In this document: positions 36,931 through 50,522 of the stretch, one piece after another
How positions within the stretch are numbered: position 1 is the stretch's first letter
Layout of the letters: each line of letters begins with the position of its first letter
NCBI GenBank assembly: GCA_025084515.1
Contig: JAJAGP010000020.1
Coordinates: 620,001-684,000, forward strand
Source of the DNA: Ancistrus triradiatus
Taxonomy: Eukaryota > Chordata > Actinopteri > Siluriformes > Loricariidae
Reading direction: 5' to 3'
Length of the DNA stretch: 64,000 nucleotides
The notes under the pieces: generated by a model
The model's input: the letters and a program-made list of their open reading frames with translations, nothing else
Databases searched by the model: none
What the model was told of the DNA's origin: nothing
Program-made: the position numbers and the translations under genes

Positions 36931-37645
36931 TGCCTGGTGACTCTTTTTGCATCGTCGTTTATTGTAACGTCCATTAAATTTATCCCCATTCAAGTGTCCT
37001 TCAGCACAGATGTCACAAAACATTGCTAACCTCTAGCGGTTCTCAGCATCCGCCCGGTTGAAACTAAAACTAAAACTATTGACACTGTGGTGAGAACGCA
37101 TCCTCTTTTTAAACAAGCTCATCCATTTTACTCCCTACAGGAAATTGGAACTCATAAACCAGTTTCTTTAATTTGAATGTATCCCATTTGTATACAATAA
37201 GTCTTTTTACAATAAGTGCAAAAGTCTTAGGCATTCTACATACCTTTCACTTTATATTCTGCTTATTCTTTATTTAAGTTTTAGTGCTCACTGCACTTTA
37301 TACTTCTGTAATTACAGACTGTAAAGCAGAATTCTAATATGCTGGGTCCACCAGCAGAGTGACTCAGGTTCAATCACTTGTAGGCATGACTGGCTGAGTC
37401 TGAGTGAGGGGTGGCCGTTTCATCATGCCCTGGCACTGCATCACAGCTACCATACCAGTCTTGGGAGGAAGTGGTGTCACACTGTCCAAGGCACCCTTGC
37501 ACCTACACCCTGTGTTACACCCTGGGGATAGGTGCCAAAGCAACTGTGACCCAGACCAGTGAAAAGAGAGGATGAAACACAGATGCAATACTGAAACAAT
37601 TACTAATGTGTCCAATTTAGAGATTCTTCTGGAGATTCTTCAGTG
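36931..37645. other. Intronic sequence, nothing recognised
   Basis: No repeat or exon recognised. Confidence 0.4.
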
Positions 37646-37830
37646 GGATTGTGGTGACCTAGTGGTTACCCAACTATGGACCAGAAGATCCAGAGTTCAA
37701 ATCCCACTTGTGCCAAGCTGCCACTGTTGGGTCCTTGAGCAAGGTCCTTAACCACAATTGTTTGGATTGTAAGATCTCAACTGTAAGTCGCTCTGGATAA
37801 GGGAGTCCGCTAAATGATATAAATGTAAAT
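37646..37830 (+). repeat. SINE family A
   Basis: Head ggattgtggtgacctagtgg, B box agttcaaatccc, tail aagtcgctctggataaggga and gatataaatgtaaat. Almost full length. Confidence 0.82.
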
Positions 37831-38284
37831 CTTTGTGATATCCTAAACAACTAGACATGGATCAGATAGCCAATATCAATCCGTTTCAAATGTTTGGATC
37901 TGCCACGAGACAAGTCCTCAAGATCAGATAAGTACATCATGCTTATTTCTTGCATTGACCTGATCTTCATTTTACCGGCACTGCAGACCTAGACATGTTT
38001 TCTTGCTCAATTCCAAATTAGTTTGTTTACAGACAGTGTATTTCAACCCTTGTCTATATATTTCCTCTTGCAATAACTTCAAAAATTCCAGGAAATCATC
38101 CAATTCCTGGAAGGACATGTTTGAGGCTGTGATATTAATTTGGCAACAGAGTTACACAAACAAGCATATGCTTACTTTCGCTGTAGCAGCCTAAGAGTCA
38201 AGAACATTTTACTCTTCTGAAAAGGTTAGATTAGCTTTCAGATGCTTCTTTCAGTCCCCAGAAGCACTCTTTATTGCTTTTTAC

Positions 38285-38345
38285 TAGGGCTGTCAAAATT
38301 AACATCTTAATAGAAATATTAATGGCGATTATTCTCATTTTTATT
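38285..38345 (+). mobile_element. hAT-like end fragment
   Basis: tagggctgtcaaaattaac resembles 21653; no partner end. Confidence 0.35.
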
Positions 38346-39104
38346 ACTTGACTATGTGAGGCACCTGCAAATGAGCCCCTAATCGCTAGCTATATCCTAC
38401 ATGCCATATATAACCTTATTAGCATTTAGAGAAACAACTTCGGCCCCATATGGCTTTGTTCATTACTGTGTGACAGCAGATTTGACAATGGTTTGACAAT
38501 AACTCTGGCACAACTAGCAGCTAACAGCTTTCACACTCATAGAAGTATCCAATGAAATTCAGTTCTGGCAAACACTTGTGTTTTTGTGCTTACTGAATTA
38601 TTAACCAGCAATAAATGCATTCTGTTGCAGCTTACATTGATTGCTGTGAGAAAAGAAAAGCCTGTAGTAACTTTGTACAGCCTAATGAAGCCAACGTCAA
38701 ATTATTGCTTAGAGGAATATCTCTTTATCTTTATGAATTGTGGAATGAACTCTAACTCTGATAACTGAGTCGATGTGATTGAACACACCATTGAGCACTG
38801 AGACATGTGAGCAGGGGTCTGAAAGAAGGGTCGCTGTTTCTGCTGCCTCATTTCCTATCACATGAAAGGAGAGGGGAATAGAATCCATTCAGGGAAACGG
38901 ATCAGCACAAAATTTGAAAACACAAAAGCACAGGTACTGCCTAGTACAGACCTAGGACATTATGAGAAAAGCTCATGGTGTAAAGTGTTTTTTATATGCA
39001 AAATTTCAGGACTTTCTATGTAAAAAAAAAAAAGGCAAAGTCCATCTGAACTAAAAACATGTTTAATGGGTGGTTAATTTTGGTAACATATGCATCAGTG
39101 CTCA
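38346..39104. other. Intronic sequence, nothing recognised
   Basis: No repeat or exon recognised. Confidence 0.4.
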
Positions 39105-39620
39105 AACAATGTGGGTTTTTTTATGGCCGATGGCGGTATTTAGAGAGCAGGGCGACTGATGGCTGATATATAATGCCGATATCAGTTTTTTTTAACTGAT
39201 AAAGCTAATAATGATAATAAATGTGACAAAATCGCTGAACTTAAAGGAGCATATTTAAGCTATAAATGCAGTCTCCATTTGCACCCCATCTTTTTTTAAA
39301 TAGAAGTGTTACTGCTCTTAAGAACACCATAAGCTAACAGATAACATAACAGATCCTCTTCTTTCTGGGGAAAAACGAAAATGTGTAAATACTTGCAAGG
39401 AAATACACAATGTTAAAGTACTGCACATGGTAGCAGCATCTTTTTGTTTACAATCCCAGTTCCAGCTAAAAGCAGCAAGATATAATGCTGGACGTTTTCA
39501 ACATCTCATAAATGGCCTCACCAACACAAAGTTCCTCTGCAGCTTGTCCACTATTTTTGAATAGTGGCCTCATGAGCACAGATATCGGCCAATGCTGATT
39601 ATTTCAAAATGGCATTCATC
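39105..39620. mobile_element. Relative of the 18616 host repeat without the Tc1 insertion
   Basis: atggccgatggcggtattta, atttaagctataaatgcag and tggtagcagcatctttttgt follow the same order as 18630-18900 and 21479-21600. At the Tc1 site it simply reads gtgtaaatacttgca. Confidence 0.7.
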
Positions 39621-40504
39621 GGCCCTATTAATCAGCCTATCATTAATATGTATAAGCCTAGGAGACGTCTTGTGTAGGGATGATTTCCAGAATACATTTC
39701 TTGAAAAGCTGTTATATGTTCCACATATTACTATTCCACCAATTATTACTAAGGGTAAATATTAGTAGAAGCAGAAATGACACGGATGTTGTATGACTGG
39801 TCACTGGTCTTTGCAAAACTGTTAAGTCACGTGATAAACATGGATAAATCGGTTTGCCTTCACAACCTCGACCAGAATCTTGTAAACCTTCCAGCACAGC
39901 AGGACAACAAACCACATGATAATCTATATTTGGACTCCAATTATTTGAATTGTTTGCTTTGGACGTGACACATGACAGAGAAATTAATGTTAATGCAACC
40001 AATTCATTGTGACAAAAAAACAAAAACAAAAACAAGAATCTGACAGCAAGCTGTTAAAACTGATTTAAATTGGATGGGTTGTGTATCATTACTGATATTA
40101 CTGGTTCCCCATTCCCCAAATATGGGAGCCATTTGTCATACCTGATGGCTTTAAGAGCAGGTATTTATTTACAGGGACTAAATAAGTGTTTCTTTGTTTC
40201 TGTAACATCCTGTGACAAGTATTTTACATAGACTGATAGACACCCGTACAGTTAGTTCTGCTTTACTTTTGTACAAAAATATTTAACACATTTAAGACAG
40301 TAATTTAAACTTTTCACTCAAGTTGTGTTTTTACTCAAGTGTAAATTTACATAATTAGGACAACATCTTGAGAGCAGGTTAAAATCCATGAGAATCAAGA
40401 GTGGAAAGTGGCAAGGAAAATAGTTAATTAAAAATAATGCATACGAATTTCTGCTACAAATTTATTGTCCAAAATTACAAGGAAATAGTGAAAGAGGGAA
40501 AAGT
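39621..40504. other. Intronic sequence, nothing recognised
   Basis: No repeat or exon recognised. Confidence 0.4.
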
Positions 40505-40682
40505 GGGAAAAGTAGCCTAGCGGGTAAGGTACTTGACTATGGACCAGAAGGTCCAGGGTTCAAATCCCACCGCCGCCAAGCTGCCACTGTTGGGTCCTTG
40601 AGCAAGGCCCTTAACCCACAATTGCTTGACTGTATCAATTGTAAGTCCTTCTGGATAAGGGCGTCTGCTAAATGCTGTAAAT
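40505..40682 (+). repeat. SINE family A, well preserved
   Basis: agtagcctagcgggtaaggt, B box ggttcaaatccc, tail ggataagggcgtctgctaaa, then an A-rich end. Close to the 13531 copy. Confidence 0.85.
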
Positions 40683-40780
40683 GGAAAAAAAATAAAATAA
40701 TAATTCACTTCAAATGTTGGCTGGAGGTGAATTTAGGAACAAACGCTTCAACTCTGTCCAGTCTGAAAGCATGTGCGCCT

Positions 40781-40943
40781 GTGGTGGCTTAGTGATCTAT
40801 GATAGTGGACTATGGATCAGAAGGTCCAGGGTTCAAATCCCATCTCTGCCCGTTTGCCACTGTTCTTACCTGGAGCAAGACCCTTAACCCACAATTGCTT
40901 GGATTGTAAGACTGGGCGTCTGCTAAATGCTGTAAATGTAAAT
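40781..40943 (+). repeat. SINE family A, tail internally deleted
   Basis: gtggtggcttagtgatctat, ggttcaaatcccatctctgc, then directly gggcgtctgctaaatgctgt. About 100 bases after the previous copy, same orientation. Confidence 0.8.
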
Positions 40944-42275
40944 TTTCTCAAATCAATCTAGAGAAGTTAATGCTTAATGCTATATATTAGGTAAGACCTG
41001 TGACTGGCCAACTCTTATGATTTCCTCTGAGTAAATGGCAAATTTGAAATGTGACTCAGTAATTTCAAGGTCCTCGAATAAAGGGTGATGAGTTCTCTGC
41101 TAATTACGATGACTTTGCAAATGCCCAAACACTGGGCAGAAACATCCACCAGGTTGTTTGTTTCTGACTGGCTCTTTACTCCGTGACCTCCAACGCTGAC
41201 TCAGCCTGCCTCCCGCTCACATTCCCCTTGACACCAAGGAATATTCAAGACGCCATCTGTTTGTGCAGCACTGCTTCGCTATGTGCAACGGCCAACCTCA
41301 AATACTCACCAACAGAGCGGCTTTGGGTGCGACCTCGGTTTTACAGTGTCTGCCAACACAGTCTACAATTTCCAAACTACCATTCTTAGAACAGCAGTCA
41401 TCTGAATGTGTACTGTGGGCTTGCCTTGTTTTTACACCTGAATAAACTGTGGGGGGTCTGAGGCTGGGTGCACTGGCTCTAGCTGTGCACCTGATTTCCA
41501 GTAAATGTTTGGTGTGGCTGTTTTCGTAAGAATCGGTTCATAACAAGTGTTTACATGTTTACTGGCTTCACATGCAGACTGCTCAAGAATTTCTCACACC
41601 CACGGTGAGTGGAATAGACTGTTTTTTAGCAACCCTATGCTGAAGTTCAGGAGAATTTAGAAAACCTTACAATGAAACCTAACTTTTGTTATTCCCTCTT
41701 CACAATGGCTTTGCATGACAATGGTCCAACAATAGATCTGGTGCACTCTTCCACAGAAGTGAAAGTATAATACAAAATGTATTCCCGGGTGTGGGTAGAT
41801 CAGCCAAGGACTCCACTGTAGTGTGAAACTTAACAAGAAGGTTTTAGTCTTGAAGTATGCAGGACCACAACTCGCAGTGGGTTTATCTGCTTGAATCTGG
41901 CTCTAGATGAAAGAAAAACCTGACAACATAGAAAAGTTCCTGGTAATACTCCCTTAATTAGAAATTCCACAGAGATTACAAAGCCTTTGCTGAGCAAACA
42001 GTCCGGCAAATTGTAATATTCTGAGAATGCTTAATCTAAACAAGAAAGATCTCAATAACCTGGTCAACTACGTAAGAAACATTTGGCACTTAGACTCAGT
42101 CTCAGTAATAGAGGCTGGGAAGCATTTCATCTTATCCTAGTAATGCAAACTTTAATTCCAAACTTTATTATAAAAGAGTTTTCTGCACCACCCACAATTA
42201 CATAAACACAAACAAAAACACACCAGTGCCTAACTTGTAATAAGTGCTTCCTCATTAACTCCAGTGGAGGCCAAT
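40944..42275. other. 1.3 kb intronic sequence, nothing recognised
   Basis: No repeat or exon recognised. Confidence 0.45.
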
Positions 42276-42600
42276 TTTTTGAGCCCACCAGTGAAAATGC
42301 TTGTTTCGATCTTTGTGGAGAAGGATTAATTCTGCAGAATGATAAAGACTCAAATTACACCTCAGAGCTTTGCAACAACTACTTGAAAACCAAAAAAAGG
42401 ACAGGGAGTGCTGACTGTCATGGACCTTCCTCCTAGAATCACCTGCCCTAAAACCCACTGAGCATTTAAAGGGGCACATGACGTCTGAGAAAGCCAAGCC
42501 TTCAGTAACATCATGAGATGCGCTTTGGAACATTGTGAAATCATACCGAGGTGACATGGATCATCAGATCTGGCACAAACTTGCACCAAAATACCAAGAA
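42276..42600 (+). mobile_element. Tc1-like relic, family E
   Basis: The plus strand reads EKAKPSVTS and DALWNIVKSYRGDMDHQIWH, a C-terminal Tc1 transposase region, with frameshifts. Inverted relative to 10338-10680. TIRs not intact. Confidence 0.65.
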
Positions 42601-44277
42601 ATTATGGTTTCAAAGTTTCAGCTTGTCACTCAGATACTGATTACAGCAAGTCCCCTAGATATGAACCAGTTCCGTTCTGAGATTGGGTTTGCATGTCTGA
42701 AAGTTTGTATGTCCAACATATTTAGCATCTAGATTGTGATCCTCCAGCACTTGATCTTGCTTGCGTTCATTTTAGTGTCCACTGTTATGGCTCGCCACTT
42801 CTTAGTGAGATCATGGCTGCATTTAAGCTTAACACCAGACATTCTGCTTCTAAAATAGTGCAATCTTCCCACAAAAAGGAGATATGTATTGTATACAGTC
42901 GTTGTCATGACCACAATCCTACCGGACTACACTACCCAGTGTTACGCCGAACTGGTGATGTAGTGTTATTTTTAAGCTGTGTTCAAGCTGCCCAGTATCA
43001 CTATGACAAGTTCAACAGCGAATGGCTCTCTGTCCCATGTGGAGGCGGGAAGACAGGCAGCGAATGGATAGCATAACCAGCTGAGTGTCACAACCTATCA
43101 CAGTGGCAAAGCCATGCGTTGAGGCCTAAAGCCCTGCTTGCAGTTCATTCCATAGTCTTGCTCTTGGCTCACTCCACTTTGCTCTTTTCCACTAGATAGC
43201 TTTGAGTGTGTTTGGGTTCGAAACCTCTGTATATCTGGAATAATAGAGGTTCTGGATATGGTTCTGTAGTGCCCATGTTTGCTATTTTCCTCTTATCTCC
43301 CCACCAAGCGGTTGTAAGTTTGTGAACAGTCGTCTGACACTAAACATTGCATCATTACTTTGCACACATTTCCCCTTTTGTGCTAAGCACTGTATATTGT
43401 ATAGCAAATTCCCCTATATAAACTGATCATTGCTTATGACAGCTTCTCTATCATCTGTTCGTTTTGGTGTTTGTTTCCCTTGCTGCCCCATCCTTAGTCC
43501 AGCTTTCCATTATTAGAACCAACAACACCAAAATTACACACATTGTGGCCTTCACCTAGGATTTGGTTTGAAACGGTGTGTGCAGATAGATGTGACTTGC
43601 ATAGCTTTCCTTTCAACCTGGTTCAGAGCAGCTCTTTTACCTCAGTACAGTATTTTAGAGAGGAACACTGATGCTTTTATGTGTCACAGCACAGCTAGGA
43701 CAAAGCAAGCTCTTGTATGGTGATGTGTAAATTGATTCCAAAGACAGGAGAGTGCAGTGGACTTGTAATACAAAACACAAAAAAAAACATTGCTACTGCA
43801 AATCAGAGCTGAACTAAAATTGACCCATGTGCAGCCAAGGATATATACGGTACTAGAAATTAGGATTAGAAAACGAAACTGAAAATAAACTGGGTCACAG
43901 CATCAAACCTTCAATTCTCCATCTGTATTGTGAATCTACTTCTGAATATACATGCAGTCCATCAATCATCATGTCAAAAAGGCCAAGCAGATGACAGATT
44001 GAACAAAGAAAAGCAGAAGAGTCAGCAGAACACCAGAGGAATGAGCCACGAGCATCTGAATTCAGACCATGGGATGATTGATCAGTTCTAGCCAGTTTAA
44101 TAAATTCAAGCTAAATATAGACAGACATTCTCCAAGGGCAGGAAGGCATCATCTTCTGCTGGATACAGAACAACCTGACCTGATGCCAGTTCGCAAATTT
44201 TACAAGGTTTAGCACAATTTAGGAAGGAACATACAGTTTCAAAGGAATACACAAGAATAAAAGCTCCTATTTTATCC
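42601..44277. other. 1.7 kb intronic sequence, nothing recognised
   Basis: An 87-codon frame at 42813 and others show no family features. Confidence 0.4.
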
Positions 44278-44375
44278 GGGTTCATCTTGATCAGGGTGGC
44301 AGGGGTGCCTGGATCCTATTCCATACTTTAATGGGGTACCAGTCCATCGCAGGATCCCCACACCTAATTTTTTAC
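44278..44375 (+). repeat. Repeat fragment
   Basis: gatcagggtggcaggggtgcctgg...ggtaccagtccatcgcagg is a block order common in fish interspersed repeats (usually following SINE B bodies). Confidence 0.45.
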
Positions 44376-45575
44376 ATTGGAATCAACCCATTGGGAATCA
44401 AACATTGGGAATCCCAACCCAATGTTTGAACCCAGGTCCATAAGTGGTACATACACAAGGTGTAGGGATTAGTCTTTAGCAAAATGGTAACATGCTGCAG
44501 ATTTAACCATACCAAGGTTGTGTTTAGAAGGGCCTACAAGTGACAACTTAACAATTTGAGACTGCAACCCAACTAGGGATGTGTGATCTCTATCGTCCAC
44601 AGTAATTGCTTAATTGTTGATTTAATGCTGTTCAAGCATGTCACTCATTTTGACAGAAAAACAGCTAAAGACACTCCTTAAGAGTCTCAAGAACCACATT
44701 TCAAGAACCAGGCACCCGTTAAAAACAGAATCTCGATTCCACTTATCGGTTCTTAGTAACGCATTTATGCTTCAAATACACAGCAGTGATTAGTGCAGAA
44801 ATACATCTGTAAAGAGGACAGGACTGGTGAGTTGTGTAATATGTCATTGCGTAGTTTTGTTTTCGATCTAAAGCATCTTGAGTTTCAGCAGCGTACTTGG
44901 TCAACCGACTATGGTTTCCTAGCCCAAATGCTGCATTAGCCAGCGCCACAGACAGCGCTAGCATATCCAGTACATAAATAACAGTTTGAAGATTTAAAAA
45001 AAAGATACCCTATAATCCTAAATATTTGGCACATTTTTTTTTTTCTTCCCACCATTTTGGAACTGAAAGGAACTGGAATCGATAAGCAAGATTGAGAAAA
45101 AAAAAAAAAATGAATTAAATGATAGCTAACTCATAGAATGAAGATTATGTAAAACTTTGGGTGGCAGCTGTCCACCAGAGGCCTAAACCAGCCAAGGTAC
45201 CAGCACAAAAACACACTCAGCAAATCTTAGTGGAATCATTTTGCAAAAAAGTGTCTTATAATAAAAAAGCAAGAGAAGGCAAGTCATAAATGCTGTCGCC
45301 AGTTATATCACGAAAGACACGGTGCCAATTCAGGCGGTTGAGAGAGACAATTTTTGAAAACTTTAGACCCAAGATGCACACTGCCAAAGAATCATCTAAT
45401 TATCGTTAGGGACAAAAATCCCAGCAAATATTGAGAGATCATTTTTTTCAGCATCACACACCCCCATTCTGGACTTACTGGTTAATAGTCCAGTACAACA
45501 CCACCACAGTGTCATTTTAAAATTTGATTATTACATATGAGACATCTTATTTGACTACTTACCAATCACATATCT
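44376..45575. other. 1.2 kb intronic sequence, nothing recognised
   Basis: Poly-T and poly-A runs at 45037 and 45098; nothing else. Confidence 0.4.
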
Positions 45576-45736
45576 GTGGTGGCCTAGAGGGTAAGGTACT
45601 GGTTCAAATCCCACCCCTGCCAAGCTGCCACTGTTGGGTCCTTGAGCAAGACCCTTAACCCACAATTGCTTGGATTGTAAGACTGATTGTAAGTCGCTCT
45701 GGATAAGGGCGTCTGCTAAATGCTGTAAATGTAAAT
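45576..45736 (+). repeat. SINE family A, head shortened
   Basis: gtggtggcctagagggtaag runs directly into actggttcaaatccc, losing about 25 bases between A and B boxes; the tail is intact. Confidence 0.82.
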
Positions 45737-46884
45737 GGAGGGCGAAATGCTTTATGGTGTTTCAGTTGTTTGATTTTTTTGATGATGGTCTGCTCTTCCA
45801 CAGTACTGTATATTCTGTGTACACTTGCAACTCAGTGCATAAATGAAGAATTGTACATATTTACATCTGGATATTGGTTAAAGCTGTCAAATACATCCGG
45901 CTTTACCATTTTACAAAAGACCCAGTTAACAGAAGCTACAAATGAGCAGGTTTTAACAAGTGACAAAGGTTTACCTCCTCCCAAACACACAACCTACGCA
46001 ACAACGCTGAATGATTGTCAGTAAAATTGCTAGGGGCTGACATGGTGCTGGAGAGAACTCCTGCCTCGGTGCACTTGTGACAGTAGTATGTGATTTAAGA
46101 TGTCAAGTAGACAAAGTGGAGATGTTTAGGGCTGTGCTGGAGCAGTGGGTGGAAAGTTTAACTCTTCTTTGGTGCTAATTAAGTGCAGCAGGGAGTGACA
46201 GAAAACAACAGAGAAACCTAACAATTTCAGGAACCTAACCAAGACCAGAGGCTGATCTTAAAGTGCACTCAATCTGCCAAAATGAATCACTGCAAAAACA
46301 TTACCAATATTGCTTTTTTCCCTGAGGTAGAACAGTGCGTGCCTTGAACGATGTTTGATGCTGTAAAAAGTACACACAGGAAGCGTAAGATGACCTTTCA
46401 GGAATGCTAAGTTTCCAACAGGCAAGCAGTGAAGGTCACATGTTGATACCCTCAACTGTTTGTTCATACCTACTGAGAGAGACAGTTCAAACCGATACTG
46501 TATCAGTGAACTCGAAAGCATCTCGCAAGCCAAGCACACATTGACTTACACAGATGTGTCTGTAAATACAGGTTTTATTAAATAATTCATTAAAAAGCTG
46601 TCAAGAAGTCAGGTTACACAGGTGAATGGACCATGGTAGTAGAAGATATGCTTAAGTGTAGATCTAAACAAATAGCTCAGTGGAGGACAGGGCTCATTTT
46701 ACAATCCATCTGCTGCAGAGAGTTCCATTTGTACCCTTAGTTGTTAGTTTTATCCTTTACACAGGGGATTTCGGACGTTTACAAAATGTAGTGCCACTGG
46801 GGCGTTGCAGCATCGATTTGCTTCAATTCTGGGCAGTGCTTTCAAGCTGGTTTGGTTTTCATGGTGCAAGTGACCCCTACTCAG
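45737..46884. other. Intronic sequence, nothing recognised
   Basis: No repeat or exon recognised. Confidence 0.4.
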
Positions 46885-47015
46885 CCCTCTAAGTGTCCCA
46901 CTGTGCATGTTCGTGTGAGCCCTGCTATGGTTGGTTCCCTCCTTGCTGGATAGGCCCCAGTCCCCTGCAACACTGAACTGGATTAAGCAGGTATCAAAAA
47001 TGAAAGGATGAATAA
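46885..47015 (+). repeat. SINE family B, 3' part
   Basis: aagtgtcccactgtgcatg, gccctgctatggttggttcc and the aagcaggtat end with atgaaaggatgaat. Confidence 0.5.
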
Positions 47016-47704
47016 CTAAAGTTAAATGAGGCCTGTACTACTGTCATGACTGGATGATGTAGAATCAAAGAAAAAATACAAGCAGTAAGAAGTCTAGGAT
47101 TAGTGCAAATCCAGGCTCACCAACACATAACATTAGAAACAATGTACTGCAAAACCCAGTATTGAAACTAGAGATGCACCGATTGCAATCTTCTAGGTTG
47201 ATTCCGATTTTTTAAACATATGACCGTCCGATTCTTTTCTGTTCAAGAATTATAAATGTCAGCATACAGATGTGTTTTGTTCAACTTTTCTTTTAATGGA
47301 AACTTCTTCGAATAAAAAGAAAGATAGAAGCTGCTGCCTGCTTGTGTGGCTCTGCACTCTCAGCAGAGTTAGCTTTAGCTTTGTCTAGTTCCACATATTC
47401 AGTCAGGTGATGCTGTTTTCGGAGTTCTTCCTCCACTGCTTACTTTCGTCATGCATACTGCAAACAGCGCTCACTTACTGTGAAGAACTAGGACGCTGAA
47501 GACATGGCTGTAACCTAAATAACACTGTATCACTGCTCCCTCACTTCTACTGCACTCTATAACAAGAGACTCTTGTGCACTTAGTAGTAGAATTGGAGCA
47601 GAACTGAAATCTAACACGTCCTCATCACCAGCATGTGCCAGCACCGATACTTCTCATAAACAAACACACAGTTTAAAGCTCAAACTGTGTTAAAGCGGAA
47701 TTAA

Positions 47705-49254
47705 AGTGGGGCAAAAAAGTATTTAGTCAGCCACTGATTGTGCAAGTTCTCCTACTTAGAAAGATGAGAGAGGTCTGTAATTTTCATCATAGCTACACTT
47801 CAACTATGAGAGACAAAATGAGAAAAAAAATCCAGGAAATCTCATTGTAGGATTTTTAAAGAATTTTATTGTAAATTATGGTGAAAAATAAGTATTTGGT
47901 CACTCGCACATAAGTAAGATTTCTGGCTCTCACAGACCTGTAACTTCTTTAAGAAGCTCTTCTGTCCTCCACTCGTTACCTGTATTTATGGCACCTGTTT
48001 GACCTCGTTATCTGTATAAAAGACACATGTCCACAGCCTCAAACAGTCAGACTCCAAACTCAACCATGGCCAAGACCAAAGAGCTGTCAAAGGACACCAG
48101 GAAGAAAATTGTAGATCTGCACCAGGCTGGGAAGAGTGAATCTACAATAGGCAAGCAGGTTGGTGTGAATAAATCAACTGTAGGAGCAATTGTAAGAAAA
48201 TGGAAGATACACCATTGATAATCTCCCTCGATCTGGGGCTCCACGCAAGATCTCATCCCATTGGGTCAAAATGATCATGAGAACGGTGAGCAAAAATCCA
48301 GAACTACACGGAGGGACCTGATGAATGACCTGCAGAGAGCTGGGACCAAAGTAACAAAGGCTACCATCAGTAACACACTACGCCGAGAGGGACTCAGATC
48401 TTGCAGTGCCAGGCGTGTCCCCCTGCTTAAGCCAGTACATGTCCAGGCCCGTCTGAAGTTTGCCAGAGAGCATATGGATGATCCAGAAGAGGATTGGGAG
48501 AATATCATGTGGTCAGATGAAACCAAAATAGAACTTTTTGGTAAAAACTCAAATCATCGTGTTTGGATGAAGAAGAATGCTGAGTTGCATCCCAAGAACA
48601 CCATACCTACTGTGAAGCCTGGGGGTGGAAACATCATGCTTTGGGCTGTTTTTCTGCAAAGGGGACAAGACGACTGATCCGTGTTAAGGGAAGAATGTAT
48701 CGTCAGATTTTAAGCCAAAACCTCCTTGCATCAGTGAAAGCTTTGAAGACGGAACGTAGCTGGGTCTTCCAGCATGACAATGATCCCAAACACACCGCTC
48801 GGGCAACGAAGGAGTGGCTCCGTAAAAAGCATTTCAAAGACCTGGAGTGGCCTAGCCAGCCTCCAGACCTCAGCCCCATAGAACATTTGTGGAGGGAGTT
48901 GAAAGTCCGTGTTGCCCCAAAACATCACTGCTCTAGAGGAGATCTGCATGGAGGAATGGGCCAGAATACCAGCTACAGTGTGTGCCAACCTGGTGAAGAC
49001 TTGCAGGAAACGTTTGACCTCTGTCATTGCCAACAAAGGTTATGTTACAAAGTATTCAGTTGAACTTTTGTTATTGTTATTTTCCACCATAACTTACTAT
49101 TAAATTCCTACAATGGGATTTCCTGGATTTTTTTCCTCATTTTGTCTCTCATAGTTGAAGTGTAGCTATGATGAAAATTACAGACCTCTCTCATCTTTCT
49201 AAGTAGGAGAACTTGCACAATCAGTGGCTGACTAAATACTTTTTTGCCGCACTG
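47705..49254 (+). mobile_element. Nearly full-length Tc1-like transposon, family I
   Basis: Terminal repeats begin agtggggcaaaaaagtattt and end with its complement (ctttttgccgcact); TA duplications at 47703-47704 and 49255-49256. TIRs extend more than 150 bases with internal direct blocks (gtagctatgatgaaaattac). 1550 bases, the best-preserved transposon in the window. Confidence 0.95.
48066..49103 (+). pseudogene. Tc1 transposase, family I, frameshifted but with all catalytic motifs
   Basis: ATG at 48066 (MAKTKELSKDTRKKIVDLHQ). First HTH SESTIGKQVGVNKSTVGAIV, second HTH region TKATISNTLRREGL. Catalytic triad visible: SDETKIELFG (Asp), QHDNDPKHTA (Asp), SPIEHLW (Glu), spaced as in DD34E enzymes. 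Frameshifts near 48212, 48650 and 48915 break it into four frames; the last runs to the stop at 49101-49103, later than the usual family end at CTKY. Inactive as it stands, but recently active by appearance. Confidence 0.92.
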
Positions 49255-49425
49255 TATATTGTGAATTAATGTTAGTGAAAGCAGTGTGTTTTTCATGTGT
49301 GGCGTGCAAGTGCTGCTGAATGTGACCGGTGCACAATCTGTTATGCGAGACTGATCGGCCGATCACCGGTCGTGGCCGATCACATTAAAAACCGACCTCT
49401 TGATCGGTGCATCTCTAATTTAAAC

Positions 49426-50294
49426 CCAGATGATCTAGACTGAACACTGATTGGGAAAATAACTGAAGTAGACAGTGTTCTAAATGGCTTCTTACCTCTA
49501 CCTACATCCTCCATTGTCATTTTATTCATTAGTTAAGAGTATCGAAGACTCAATCCACAGATAACAGGCAGGCAGGCTGCAGAACCAATCAGACGGTGCC
49601 TGCACCTCTATGTTAAACTGAAATAATAGATAGGAAATGATTTTTCCCATAGAAGCTAATGGTAAGTGGGCTCCTGTTATCCAAATACTCGTTATCCAAC
49701 CCATTTCCCAGATCAAGGTACACTCATAGCAAGGTTTTACAGTACTGTTAAATTATATTGAACCAGACAAGCTCATTCATGTCCATGACTTTGATACTCA
49801 TTGTGAGATAAATGAGATAACCACACACACACACACACACACACATACCACCAAGCACAACAAAAATAACGTGTTTAACATTTCCCAAGAGCAGAAACCT
49901 CGAGTCAGCACAGCTAGAATCCAAACTGAACCCAATGACCTTTCTGGTGTTACAGAATCCTAACAAAGGCCAGTGAGAGGGGTTTGGCTCCACAGAAGCG
50001 AGCTCATAATTCACACTCAGCCTTTAATCAAATCATAGTTGCTGATACGGTTGCCTGGAGAGCCAGACCCTGGCGAAGGCATGTGTGGCATGTAGACACA
50101 ATAGCAACGGATCATGGTGGGAGACAACTTTCAAACCTTTATTTCTGGTGCGCTCATACATTCTTGAGCAAACAGCAACCCAGCGCCATCTGTCAGAAGG
50201 AGCAGGAGGACAGGTAGCCATCTGGATTAGTTGCTACCTGGAATGCTACACACACACGCTGACCCAAAATTGGCCATGGCTCCAAGGATGACAT
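49426..50294. other. Intronic sequence with a short (AC) repeat
   Basis: (AC)12 at about 49822-49845; otherwise nothing recognised. Confidence 0.45.
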
Positions 50295-50522
50295 AAGTTT
50301 GTTTGTTTATTTGGTGGCCATTTCAGTGACTCACACACAAGGTATAATCAAGACTAGTCATATATATCCACTCAAATCAATGCCAATTTAGGTAATTAAC
50401 CTAACACACGTCTTTGGACTGTGGGATGAAACCGGAGTATCCAGATGAAACCCACGCAGACATGGGGAGGACAAGCAGACTCCACACCCTGGCATTGAAC
50501 CCAGGACCTTCTTGTTGTGAAA
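50295..50522 (-). repeat. SINE family B
   Basis: On the minus strand: B-box counterpart of attgaacccaggaccttctt, body ccatgtctgcgtgggttt and ccaaagacgtgtgttaggtt, and an A/T-rich tail with aataaacaaac. Part of the head is lost. Confidence 0.65.

Larger units (their letters stand above)
47169..49417. mobile_element. hAT-type element split by a Tc1-like transposon
   Basis: Ends tagagatgcaccgat and atcggtgcatctcta are inverted; flanks attgaaac (47161-47168) and atttaaac (49418-49425) form an 8-base target duplication with one mismatch. Without the insertion it is about 697 bases with no clear transposase, a non-autonomous hAT. Confidence 0.85.
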
